The notes under the pieces: model-generated | Database searches by the model: none | What the model was told of the DNA's origin: nothing | Seen by the model: the letters and a program-made list of their open reading frames with translations, nothing else | Origin: DATGMS01 sp035303945 | GTDB lineage: Bacteria > Bacteroidota > Bacteroidia > Cytophagales > Cyclobacteriaceae | Length of the DNA: 64,000 nucleotides | NCBI GenBank assembly: GCA_035303945.1 | Contig: DATGQZ010000060.1 | Location: 1-64,000, forward strand | Direction of reading: 5' to 3' | In this document: in pieces, positions 18,658 to 27,403 of the stretch | Layout of the letters: the number at the start of each line of letters is the position of its first letter | Numbering within the stretch: position 1 is the stretch's first letter | Made by a program: the position numbers and the translations under genes

Positions 18658-19449
18658 TCAATGCTGTAATTTCGCCTTGACAATTTTCTTTTGGCTGCGA
18701 CTGATCCCATAAATGATGGACTCATCCTCTGGATCAACAGCAATTCCCTGCCCTTCAAAGGGAGCAGGCCATGTCTCCAGCCATTGTAAGGTATAACCCA
18801 TGGAAGGAAAAGCCAACCGGTATAACTCCCTATGATCGTGGCCGGTGATGATAATATCTCCCGCCTCCGTGATATAGCCACCCGAATTGCTCATTCCCGA
18901 AAACCTTTCCAGCAAATCCTTGGGAAAAATCCATGCCCCTACCCGCTGCCAATCGGATGTAAACTTCACCAATTGGCTCCAGCTATTGTCCTTGCCTGGC
19001 TCTTGACCAGCGCCTTTGGAATAATGCACGAAAGCAACATACCAATGGCCTTCATAGAAATCCAGCCAAGTAGCAGAGCCGATCATTATCCCCAAACTAT
19101 AGCTTTCCAAATGGTCCAACGTCTCGGGATCGAAAACCTCAATAGAACTGGCCATCGGAATCGCGGGAAAATTGGAATGGGCACAATACAGCTTGCCTTC
19201 CCGCACCAATCCACTGTTCAGGTGCTTCAATAAGCCACTGTCATCTTTCCAGGACAGGCGCTTTTCACCCGTGGCTTTGTCATACTGCTCAATGGTGATA
19301 TTGTCAATGGCGAATATATATCTGTCACTCACCGCCACTGCCTGTCGAGCCGCAGAGGCGTCAATAGCCTGAAGACTGTCGAGATGCTGGGCCCTTAGGG
19401 AAACGCAAAGAGATGAGCCAATGCAGAGAAGGAAAAACTTTTTCATCAT
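18658..19449 (-). CDS. Secreted beta-propeller-like protein of unknown function
   Basis: The 263-residue product has a signal peptide (MMKKFFLLCIGSSLCVSLRAQ) and a series of short beta-strand blocks spaced like blades: YIFAIDNITIEQYD, LVREGKLYCAHSNFP, SSIEVFDPETL, WLDFYEGHWYVAFVHY, GDIIITGHDHRELYRL and GIAVDPEDESIIYGISR. This is typical of small propellers that bind or modify ligands, but no catalytic motif stands out. It is periplasmic or secreted. The NamZ-type muramidase gene lies upstream on the same strand, about 65 bases away, so the two may be co-transcribed and act on related substrates. Confidence 0.65.
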   Translation of the reverse strand: MMKKFFLLCIGSSLCVSLRAQHLDSLQAIDASAARQAVAVSDRYIFAIDNITIEQYDKATGEKRLSWKDDSGLLKHLNSGLVREGKLYCAHSNFPAIPMASSIEVFDPETLDHLESYSLGIMIGSATWLDFYEGHWYVAFVHYSKGAGQEPGKDNSWSQLVKFTSDWQRVGAWIFPKDLLERFSGMSNSGGYITEAGDIIITGHDHRELYRLAFPSMGYTLQWLETWPAPFEGQGIAVDPEDESIIYGISRSQKKIVKAKLQH

Positions 19450-19514
19450 TAAAAATAGAACCTTTGACTCCTCTTTCCAATATATGCGCTCTTTATGGAG
19501 CTTTTAATTGGACC

Positions 19515-20768
19515 CTAGTACAGCAAATATTTCTCCCTCACCTCACGGAAATAGCCCAACTCCTTGTCCCAAGCCTGGATGATCGCTTCGGGAGCAACGC
19601 CGCGGATGATCTGTTCCCTGATGGATTTCGTTTTCCACAGCCCATCCATCCTGCTCTCCCTCCATTCAAGCTGCGAGGGATAGCGCTTGTACAACGCGTC
19701 AAGCATATATACAGCGGCTTGTGCGGAGGCGAAATGCTTGCGGTCATCTATCTCTAATTCAGCCCCATAACACTTCTCTCCCAAATATTTGGGCGGATAA
19801 ATCTTAATCCCATCGACGGTTTCTCCGGGGACAAGCTCTCCAGGCTTTGCCTGCAATCCAGTAATGCCATAAGTATTTAGCTGATTGGTCAATGCCTCCC
19901 CATCGATCCAAGGCGCAACGATAAATTCAAATGGCCGCAGGGTGCCTCTCCCTTCAGATACATTAGTCCCTTCCAGCAGACAGGTCATGGGGTAAATTGC
20001 GGCCGTAGTCAGGCTCAGCATATTGGGAGAGGGCTTTATCCAAGGCAGCCCCGTCTCATCATACCACATGTCCCTGCTATAGTTTTTCATCGGGACAACC
20101 GTTAAGACTGCTTTAGGCAATTGTTGCTTTCCGCGCTCTTCATTGAACATATAGGCGAGCTCCCCCACCGTCATGCCATGAACCACGGGAATTTGATCCA
20201 CTCCTGTGACCGGCTCAAAGGCATGGTCACCTACAGGACCATCTACATATTCCCCTCCAATTGCATTCGGTCGATCCAACACCAGATAGGGAATACCTTG
20301 CTCCGCCGCAGCCTCCAATACATGCCGCATGGTAGCGATATAGGTATAAAATCTCGCACCTATATCCTGGATGTCAAAGATCAGCACGTCAATATTTTCC
20401 AACATCTCTGGTGTAGGCTTTCGAACCTTTCCATATAAAGAAATTACAGGCAGGTTGGTCTTTTGATCTTTTCCATCAGACACATGGCTGTCCTCCTCCC
20501 CACGAATGCCATGTTCTGGACCAAACAGGGAGCTCAGCTGGACTTCTTTATGTTTAAACAATACATCCACCAGATGCCTTCCATCAGGCAACAGGCCTGT
20601 ATGATTAGTGACCAGCCCAATTTTTTTTCCCCTGATCAATGGAAAATATTCCGCAGCAAACAACTGTTCCGCCCCGATGATCACCCTGGTGCTATCCTTT
20701 GCCTTTACCCCGGTAGCCAAAAAGACAACCATAATCCCGACAAAAAGATATCGGATACAACCTCCCAT
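19515..20768 (-). CDS. namZ: Exo-beta-N-acetylmuramidase NamZ family (GH171, former DUF1343)
   Basis: The 417-residue protein has a signal peptide (residues 1-23) and the conserved blocks of DUF1343: GKKIGLVTNHTG, SLFGPEHGIRG, LIFDIQDIGARFYTY, LDRPNAIGG, HGMTVGELA and EGTNVSEGRGT. The family is now glycoside hydrolase 171; characterised members (Bacillus subtilis NamZ and Tannerella homologues) release N-acetylmuramic acid from the non-reducing ends of peptidoglycan fragments. Export fits action in the periplasm or outside. The gene belongs to a cell-wall-hydrolase neighbourhood with the serine hydrolase before it and the GH3 fusion after it. The family call is firm; activity of this protein is assumed. 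Confidence 0.88.
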   Translation of the reverse strand: MGGCIRYLFVGIMVVFLATGVKAKDSTRVIIGAEQLFAAEYFPLIRGKKIGLVTNHTGLLPDGRHLVDVLFKHKEVQLSSLFGPEHGIRGEEDSHVSDGKDQKTNLPVISLYGKVRKPTPEMLENIDVLIFDIQDIGARFYTYIATMRHVLEAAAEQGIPYLVLDRPNAIGGEYVDGPVGDHAFEPVTGVDQIPVVHGMTVGELAYMFNEERGKQQLPKAVLTVVPMKNYSRDMWYDETGLPWIKPSPNMLSLTTAAIYPMTCLLEGTNVSEGRGTLRPFEFIVAPWIDGEALTNQLNTYGITGLQAKPGELVPGETVDGIKIYPPKYLGEKCYGAELEIDDRKHFASAQAAVYMLDALYKRYPSQLEWRESRMDGLWKTKSIREQIIRGVAPEAIIQAWDKELGYFREVREKYLLY

Positions 20769-20865
20769 GTTTTTTTCTTTAAGTTATAAATAACGAATTC
20801 CCCCTGCCCTGAGTCTCTTCCATAACGCCGTCCTGTACATTGATAATCAGCAGAAGAAATACATC

Positions 20866-21456
20866 CTATTCAATTTTTGTCCCTTCGTATACTTCTCTCA
20901 ATGGCAACAAAAATTCAACTGTGGGTATGGCCAAGACATCATCAATTGATCTGTGCTCCTGCAATTCCCAATTTCCTTGAGGATTGATCCGAAAAACTTC
21001 CACATTAATGGACTCAGAATCAATGAGTATATATTCCCGCAAACTTGGAATGTCCCTGTATAAACGAAATTTGCCTCCTCGATCATAGTCCTTTGTCGCA
21101 GGGGATAGGATTTCTATAATAATGGAGGGAAGTGTAGCACTGTCGGCATCTATTTTTGAAGGAATAATGTCACCGCAGATCACTGAGATATCTGGATAGG
21201 TAAAAAGAGTATTTTCAGGAATCTGGATGCGAAGATCACTTCCGAAGGGTTTGCATGGGTGACCTTTTAGATGGTATGCCAGCTCCCGAAAAAGGTTCGA
21301 AAAGATGATATTATGCTTGGGACCAGCCCCAGCCATGGCATAAATCTCTCCGTTGTAATACTCGTGTTTTTGAACAGTATCCCTTTCAAATTTAAGGTAC
21401 TCTTCAACAGTGAATATTGATTTGTTGTAAAGGATTATTGGATCCCTGACTTCCAT
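20866..21456 (-). CDS. Uma2 family endonuclease-like protein (DUF820)
   Basis: The 196-residue protein has the PD-(D/E)xK nuclease-fold signature of Uma2/DUF820: FTVEEYLKFE near the start, YYNGEIYAMAG, SDLRIQIPE, YPDISVICGD, IIEILSPATKDYDRGGKF and YRDIPSLREYILID. The D, E and K of the last three blocks would form the active site. These proteins are widespread in cyanobacteria and Bacteroidota, often in multiple copies and near mobile or repeated DNA. Biological role and DNA target are unknown. The gene sits between NamZ and the GH3 fusion and looks more AT-rich than both, which may indicate separate origin. Confidence 0.85.
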   Translation of the reverse strand: MEVRDPIILYNKSIFTVEEYLKFERDTVQKHEYYNGEIYAMAGAGPKHNIIFSNLFRELAYHLKGHPCKPFGSDLRIQIPENTLFTYPDISVICGDIIPSKIDADSATLPSIIIEILSPATKDYDRGGKFRLYRDIPSLREYILIDSESINVEVFRINPQGNWELQEHRSIDDVLAIPTVEFLLPLREVYEGTKIE

Positions 21457-21510
21457 AGCATTAAATTAAGCAAATTCATTGGTTAGTAGAAACTCCCTCG
21501 TTCATAAATA

Positions 21511-21562
21511 GAGACTTAGGGACATAGGAACTCAGTGATTTAGGGACTTAGAGACTTAGTGA
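21511..21562. repeat. Short degenerate tandem repeat, GACTTAG type
   Basis: Variants of a roughly 8-10-base unit (GAGACTTAG, GGACATAG, GAACTCAG, GGGACTTA) follow each other between the Uma2 gene and the 3' end of the GH3 fusion. It is a different family from the repeats at 16.4, 18.2 and 38 kb. Confidence 0.65.
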
Positions 21563-21597
21563 TGGCGGTGCAGTAACCGTCTCTCCGTCTCCACTGC

Positions 21598-24561
21598 TCA
21601 TTCTCCTTTCATCGCCTGATACACCACTTCCAATACATCCGTCCGCACATTCATCTGGTACAGCTTTCTGTTTTCTCTGGTAGGATTCACGCGATTGGAC
21701 AGGAAGACATATACGATCTGGTTGTCTGGATCAATCCAAGTGTATGTACCTGTAAAGCCGGAATGACCAAAACTGGAGGCTGGCGCACTGGCGGCGGCAT
21801 TTCCATTGGGATCCCCCGGCTTGGAGGCACGGTCAAAACCTATGGCCCGGAAATTCTGCGGGCAAAACTGGCAGCGACTGTATTGGCTTACGGTATTGCC
21901 GGCAATATATTCTCGGCCGCCATATTTGCCATCTTTCAAGTACATCTGCATCAACTTGGCCAGATCATTGGCATTGCCAAAAAGTCCGGCATGCCCACTG
22001 ATGCCCCCTAACATGGCCGCCCCTTCATCATGAACTGTCCCATGGAGCAGTTGGGTTCTAAAGAGGCTGTCATATTCTGTGGGCACAATGCGGGATTTGT
22101 CCATCTTCAGGTAGGGATTAAAGGTCAGGGTGCTGGCGCCAAGAGGATCATAAAAATTCTTTTTTAAGTAATCTGGAAAATACTCACCGGTAATTTCCTC
22201 CACCACTTTGGGAGCAAGAATAAAGGAAAGGTCGCTGTACACATAGCCCGGTTCTGGATTAAGGGGCGAATCAATGATCTGTTTGTAAATCTTGTTCGCA
22301 AAATTCCGGTGGATATACAGATCCTCCGCCACCTTGATGGGAAACCTTCTGGAAGAATCGCTCTTCATGGTGAACCATCTGAACGAGCCATTCTTCCTCT
22401 TTGTGGCTTGCCAAAATGAGATCCATGCCTTAAGTCTCGCCTGATGGGTCAAGATATCCTTATATATCAAGTGCTCTTTGTTCGAGCCCCTCGCCATGGG
22501 AAGGTAGGTTCCTAAGGTTTTGTTCTCATCAAACTTCCCTTCGCCTTTCAGCTTCATAAACGCCGCCAAGGCAGTGCTTATCTTTGTAACAGATGCCATG
22601 TCATAGACATCCGTAAGGCGCACAGGATGCTGCTGATCATAGGTATGGAAGCCAAAAGATTTGTGGTAAAAAACTTTACCGTCCTTAGCAATTAAAACTT
22701 GCGCGCCAGGTATGGCCTGCGCATCAATGGCCTTTTGGACAATATCTTCAATTTGGGTTAACTTCTCACTGTCAATCCCAACAGCTTCCGGCTCGGTATA
22801 GGCCATCCGTATTCCGCCCTCTGTTGTCAAGCCATCGCCGATTTTAAAGTCTGATGACACCGTCACCGGCAGTTTCCCTTTTGCTCCAACACCCCCAAAA
22901 ATTATTTGAGCTGCCACATCCTGCATGAGCGCTGACTCTTGATAAGCAGCCAGCAAGCCCTGGGCATTTGCCAAGCCGTCAAACTTTGCCAAGCTGTACA
23001 CATTCCCAAATACACTGACCACCGTCGGCACCTGATCGACTAGCTGTTTTAGGAAAAGGTTCATTTCTGGAGTGATACCAAAATTTCTGACGTTTGCTTT
23101 AAGGGCCAAATTATGTACACCGACGATCACCTGTTTATACTTTTTAAGCGCCTCAATCAGCTGCACCATGTCAGCAAGCTCCATCTTGGCCGGAGCAAAA
23201 TATTGATCAGCTTCTACATAGCGGGATAACGCTTTTTGAAATTCGGTTTCCGAATCGGATCCAAGAGCAAGGAAAGCAATATTCCCCCGGGAAACATCTT
23301 TTATTGGCAGTATCTCTGCTTGATTGCGAAGCAGGGTGATCGAAGCTTCCACCAATTTTCGATGGAGGTGCTGGGCTTTGCCATTGTTGAGGTCTTCTAC
23401 AAGACCCTCTGTCTCAATGGGCTTCCATTGGTCCAATCCCATCCAAGCTTTGGCGGCCAGCACTTTCAATGCTCTAAAATCAATTTCCTCTTGAGTTATT
23501 TCACCATTCTGAATGGCCTTCTTCACTTCTTCAATGGTGGTTCGGACATCCATGGTATTGAGCAGCATGTCATTCCCCGCCAGGAGGGCTTTGACATCTA
23601 CAATGCCCGGAGGATATTGAGCCGCCACCGCCTGCATGTTCAGCGCATCGGTGAAAACCAAGCCCTCGTATCCCATCTCCTCCTTCAGCAGGTCAGTCAC
23701 AATGGCTTTAGATAAGGTAGATGCCTGATATTCGGTGCTGTCCAGTGCAGGGATGCTCATATGTGCCACCATTACACTGCCCAATCCCTCCTTCATCAGG
23801 GTCTTAAAGGGATATAATTCAAGTGATTCCAGTCGCTGCCGGGAAAAGTTGATCACCGGCAACCCGTAATGGGAGTCCACCTCCGTATCTCCATGGCCGG
23901 GAAAATGCTTTGCACTGGCCAGAACCTGATGCTCCTGCATCCCTTTCATATAGGCTAAGGCTTTGGAAGTGACGTTTCGTTTATCTTCTCCAAAAGACCG
24001 AAATCCGATGACTGGGTTATTGGGATTGTTATTGACATCCACTACCGGCGCAAAGTTGACCTGAATGCCCATTCTTTTACTCTGGCGGGCAATTTCTGCC
24101 CCCATTTCATAAATTAAGGACTCATCTTCTATCCCGCCCAGGGCCATCTGGTAGGGGAAACGGATGGTGCTATCGAGCCGCATACCCAAGCCCCATTCGG
24201 CATCAATAGCGACCATCAGCGGAATTTTGCTTTCTTTTTGGAAGCGGTTGGTCATTAAGGATTGCCGCACTGGCCCACCTTGAAAATAAATCAGTCCACC
24301 AACCTTATACTCCCGAATTAAGGAGCTGATTGAATCCTCATGAACCTGGTCTTTATTGGAGTAAACCGGAATCATGATCAATTGGGCGATCCTCTCCTCA
24401 GGGCTCAGGGTCTGTAAGACCGAATCGGCCCAGGCATTTTCTTCTATTAAGAAAGGAATTTTTGTGGCCTGTCCGAGACTTGCGACTGTGGAGCCAAACA
24501 GGAATAGAATAACTATGATCCAAAATTTCCTCATTGATATGCTTATTGTTGGTGTTTTCAT
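21598..24561 (-). CDS. GH3 beta-N-acetylhexosaminidase fused to class C beta-lactamase-like domain
   Basis: The 987-residue exported protein joins two enzymes. The N-terminal GH3 domain (about residues 40-400) has the exact NagZ-group motif K198-H199-FPGHG-(4)-D209-S-H211, in which the histidine acts in acid/base catalysis, and nucleophile D285 in FTDALNM. A second sandwich domain follows (about 400-590). The C-terminal domain (about 600-987) has the serine hydrolase SxxK motif S657-VTK660 and YSD later. NagZ enzymes remove N-acetylglucosamine from muropeptides or chito-oligosaccharides. The pairing suggests attack on both sugar and peptide parts of murein, but the second domain may be an esterase. 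It lies 116 bases after the GH9 gene on the same strand and may belong to that operon. The start could instead be the ATG at 24534. Confidence 0.88.
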   Translation of the reverse strand: MKTPTISISMRKFWIIVILFLFGSTVASLGQATKIPFLIEENAWADSVLQTLSPEERIAQLIMIPVYSNKDQVHEDSISSLIREYKVGGLIYFQGGPVRQSLMTNRFQKESKIPLMVAIDAEWGLGMRLDSTIRFPYQMALGGIEDESLIYEMGAEIARQSKRMGIQVNFAPVVDVNNNPNNPVIGFRSFGEDKRNVTSKALAYMKGMQEHQVLASAKHFPGHGDTEVDSHYGLPVINFSRQRLESLELYPFKTLMKEGLGSVMVAHMSIPALDSTEYQASTLSKAIVTDLLKEEMGYEGLVFTDALNMQAVAAQYPPGIVDVKALLAGNDMLLNTMDVRTTIEEVKKAIQNGEITQEEIDFRALKVLAAKAWMGLDQWKPIETEGLVEDLNNGKAQHLHRKLVEASITLLRNQAEILPIKDVSRGNIAFLALGSDSETEFQKALSRYVEADQYFAPAKMELADMVQLIEALKKYKQVIVGVHNLALKANVRNFGITPEMNLFLKQLVDQVPTVVSVFGNVYSLAKFDGLANAQGLLAAYQESALMQDVAAQIIFGGVGAKGKLPVTVSSDFKIGDGLTTEGGIRMAYTEPEAVGIDSEKLTQIEDIVQKAIDAQAIPGAQVLIAKDGKVFYHKSFGFHTYDQQHPVRLTDVYDMASVTKISTALAAFMKLKGEGKFDENKTLGTYLPMARGSNKEHLIYKDILTHQARLKAWISFWQATKRKNGSFRWFTMKSDSSRRFPIKVAEDLYIHRNFANKIYKQIIDSPLNPEPGYVYSDLSFILAPKVVEEITGEYFPDYLKKNFYDPLGASTLTFNPYLKMDKSRIVPTEYDSLFRTQLLHGTVHDEGAAMLGGISGHAGLFGNANDLAKLMQMYLKDGKYGGREYIAGNTVSQYSRCQFCPQNFRAIGFDRASKPGDPNGNAAASAPASSFGHSGFTGTYTWIDPDNQIVYVFLSNRVNPTRENRKLYQMNVRTDVLEVVYQAMKGE

Positions 24562-24677
24562 GAAGTTGTTTTTTTCCGCAGAACTTAAACATAAATAGGC
24601 TACTCATCTTTAGAGTACCAGATGGCTGCAAAAGGATGGAACGGAAGCGATTAAAAGAAAGAAGCGTTAGCCTTCCA

Positions 24678-26477
24678 TCACTCTACATTTCCCGCAAAAT
24701 GCGCCATCATCAAAATAGCCCCTGCGGTGCCATCCATGGTAGGCTCATTGGTGCTGTAATCGCCCACATCATCATGATAGGTGACGTGGTTGTTTTGCAA
24801 GTGTTCGAACTCATCCGGCTGAAGTAGGTGCAAACCCAGCAGGTTATTGTAGATGGATGTATATACGGGCCCATCTACCAAGCCGCCCGCAATATCCATC
24901 CCCAGCAAAACATAAGGAGCGGTGTGAACCTCCTCCGGAAACTCGCCGTGTTCAGGCATTCCCGTAAACATGGAGGTACCCCAGGGATTGCGGCCAAATA
25001 GCCAGTCACGCTGTGCGTGCATATATCCATTAAACTGCGTATCACCGGTCATCTTTTCGTAGAGGATCACCTGTGTGACAAGACCCGTCATCAGGTTATT
25101 GGAACACCAGATAAATGGCACTCCCACATGAAATGTATTTTTCTTCGCCCGCTCCAAGGTATAAAGAATTCCTTCCTTATAATAATTCGCCAGCTTTTCT
25201 TTGAACTCATCCTCCACCAGTTCATGAAGCGCATAATGCCCCATATTGATAAAAGGATATAGGCGGTAATGGTCAGCAGAATCCACCACTGTCCATGAAT
25301 CCGCTGTATTGCTTTTTAAAGCATATTCCTTTGCCTGCTCCAAATACTTCTTGTCACCGGTCAGCTTGAATAGCTCCGCCCCGGCCCATTCCATATCATC
25401 AGCCCAAGTAGACTCATTGTAACGATAGGGCGCGCCATAGGAATTGCCTTGTTGATAACCTTCTTTTTCCCGGCCCAGCTGATAGAGACTGATAGCTGCA
25501 CGTCGGCATTTTTCCGCAAAGGCTTTGTCCTCTAAGTGCTCCTCCCAGATCCTTGCCGCAAGTGCCATGGCCGCCGCGCTTCTTCCCGCCAAGTTGGACA
25601 CGCCCGTGGCTTCGCTTTTATATTCCCGCAGCCCTTGAGGCGCTCCAGTGGCAAAGTAAGCTGCCCGGTAGCTGTTTTCTCCCCAGCCATAATCCGAGTT
25701 ATCCTTATTGGGTATCTTAAACCCTCTGTGATCCCGATCATCGGCCACCTGATGAAAAAGCTGGTCTGGGGCAGGATGCATTTTGTGGATCCAATCCAGT
25801 CCCCATTTGGCCTCGTCCAACACGTCAGGAATACCATTGGCGCCGGGTTGTCCCAAGGCGTTATATTCATCTGCAAAACGATCGGGATACAGCTCAAACG
25901 CCATCAACATATGTGCTGTCGCATAACTGGAGGTGATCAGGTATTTTAATTGATCACCTGCATCATGCCAGCCTCCACTCAGGTTCACATAGGTACTGTC
26001 GGGCATGGGACCAAAAAAGCTCCTACCGTCCTTTGGATGGCATACCATGTCCAGTGTTGGATTATAGCCACAGCGTTGCTGGCGCATAAAACCCAACAAA
26101 GTCTCCTGGGCGCCATGATACGCTTCATGCCCTATGGTAAATGCGGATGATCTAACTTTGCTCTTTTCTCCCTGCAACAAATACCTACCCTCCTGTTTGA
26201 CTTCACTAAAGTCAATGGCATAGTAGAACTCAAAATTTCCCCAAGTGTCACGGTTAATCTTTTGCGGTCTTCCTTCCCACACAACGGTATTGGCTTTTTC
26301 ATCTATCAATTGGACATGCTCCCTGATTCGTTTGTGGGAGAAAGCGATGGCTACCTTATGGTCATCTTGAAGATAGCCCATCTGGTTGACCCGCAGGTAC
26401 AAGTCCTGCACGCCCTCTTGGGAGAATGCTAGCAGAGGTAAGAAATAAAATAGAAATATCAATTTGGTAGCATGCAT
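24678..26477 (-). CDS. Glycoside hydrolase family 9 with N-terminal CelD_N Ig-like domain
   Basis: The 599-residue protein has a signal peptide (to about residue 19), an Ig-like CelD_N domain (residues 25-115, starting LYLRVNQMGYL) and a GH9 (alpha/alpha)6 barrel. The catalytic aspartates are D172 and D175 in GGWHDAGD, and the general acid is E578 in STNEPTMDG. GH9 contains endo-beta-1,4-glucanases and also exo-beta-glucosaminidases, and motifs alone do not separate them. The NodB-like protein five bases upstream and the NagZ-motif GH3 downstream favour an amino-sugar glycan over plain cellulose, by inference. It should be periplasmic or outer-membrane associated in the SusC/SusD operon. Confidence 0.9.
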   Translation of the reverse strand: MHATKLIFLFYFLPLLAFSQEGVQDLYLRVNQMGYLQDDHKVAIAFSHKRIREHVQLIDEKANTVVWEGRPQKINRDTWGNFEFYYAIDFSEVKQEGRYLLQGEKSKVRSSAFTIGHEAYHGAQETLLGFMRQQRCGYNPTLDMVCHPKDGRSFFGPMPDSTYVNLSGGWHDAGDQLKYLITSSYATAHMLMAFELYPDRFADEYNALGQPGANGIPDVLDEAKWGLDWIHKMHPAPDQLFHQVADDRDHRGFKIPNKDNSDYGWGENSYRAAYFATGAPQGLREYKSEATGVSNLAGRSAAAMALAARIWEEHLEDKAFAEKCRRAAISLYQLGREKEGYQQGNSYGAPYRYNESTWADDMEWAGAELFKLTGDKKYLEQAKEYALKSNTADSWTVVDSADHYRLYPFINMGHYALHELVEDEFKEKLANYYKEGILYTLERAKKNTFHVGVPFIWCSNNLMTGLVTQVILYEKMTGDTQFNGYMHAQRDWLFGRNPWGTSMFTGMPEHGEFPEEVHTAPYVLLGMDIAGGLVDGPVYTSIYNNLLGLHLLQPDEFEHLQNNHVTYHDDVGDYSTNEPTMDGTAGAILMMAHFAGNVE

Positions 26478-26482
26478 ATCGA

Positions 26483-27274
26483 TTAAGGTATTGGTTCTAA
26501 AAGTTCGTCAATGCGCACCAAGCTATAGTTGCGTGCTTTTAAGGTCCGCAGCAAATCAGGCAGCAACAGATGGAATTTATCAGTCCGTTTGGGGCCGACG
26601 CCTAGGTGCAACAGCAGGATAAAGCCGTTTAATCCATAAGGATTCTGCTTCTCGTAGGCCAGGATTTGCTTAAAGATAGTTTCACTGTCCACATAATTAG
26701 CCATATCGGGAGTAGTATAATCCGCATTAGACCTTGTTCCTGGGCTGAAGTTGACCAATGTGAGTCCCAGGTCCTCGGTCCAGCGACTGATACTGTCATT
26801 ATACCATTCATAGGGAGGAAGAAAATATTCGGCCTCCTGCTCATTTATACCGAAATTCCGCATTTCTGAATAATTATCGGTGACATCTTTTACAAAGGTG
26901 GCTTTGTCCACAAGTAGCCTTTGGCGGTCTTCCCAATCACAATAAAGCAGATGCTGATCGGAGTGTGCCCCAAGATAGTGCCCTTGATTCCGGACTTTTT
27001 GAATCAAAGGAACAGCTTCCTGTTTTCTACAAAATTCTCCGGTGAAAAAAAAGGAAGCCTTGATACCATTATCCTGCAGGGCCTTCAGTATAAATTCGCC
27101 ACCTTCTGCATATTCATGAGCCGTAAATACCAAGGCAATCCTCGGATGTCGCTGGTCAGCCCTGATAATTCCTCCATGGGCATAGGTGAAGTCTCCAACC
27201 TGAGCCCAAATGTCAAGGGGCAGGGTAAGAAAACTTATGAATGTAAAGAATAATACAACAGGCGGTCTGAACAT
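26483..27274 (-). CDS. Secreted polysaccharide deacetylase (NodB-fold) homologue with altered motif 1
   Basis: The 263-residue protein has a signal peptide (to about residue 25) and NodB/CE4-like organisation. Motif 2 is intact (H104-SDQ-H108, the zinc histidines), motif 3 is FLPPYEW, and a C-terminal LLLHLG stands where CE4 enzymes have LLHD. Motif 1, normally TFDDG with the catalytic base and a metal-binding Asp, reads VFTAHEYAEGG (residues 49-59) with no aspartate. Either H53/E54 take over metal binding and base function, or the protein no longer deacetylates. It is five bases from the GH9 gene and presumably co-transcribed, so the pair likely acts on one glycan. Confidence 0.75.
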   Translation of the reverse strand: MFRPPVVLFFTFISFLTLPLDIWAQVGDFTYAHGGIIRADQRHPRIALVFTAHEYAEGGEFILKALQDNGIKASFFFTGEFCRKQEAVPLIQKVRNQGHYLGAHSDQHLLYCDWEDRQRLLVDKATFVKDVTDNYSEMRNFGINEQEAEYFLPPYEWYNDSISRWTEDLGLTLVNFSPGTRSNADYTTPDMANYVDSETIFKQILAYEKQNPYGLNGFILLLHLGVGPKRTDKFHLLLPDLLRTLKARNYSLVRIDELLEPIP

Positions 27275-27403
27275 AGGAGATAAGGGGTATTCGCTAAAGC
27301 GTTCATGAGCATGTACTAATATAAGATAATGGGAGGGGAAAAGCGAACGTCACCCAAGTCCGCAATTCCACCTCCCTCATCCAAATTAACCCCAATTAAA
27401 CGC

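Noticed and set aside
20866..21456. Restriction or mobile-element nuclease
   Set aside because: The motifs are of the Uma2/DUF820 type; there is no methyltransferase, transposase or terminal repeat around it.
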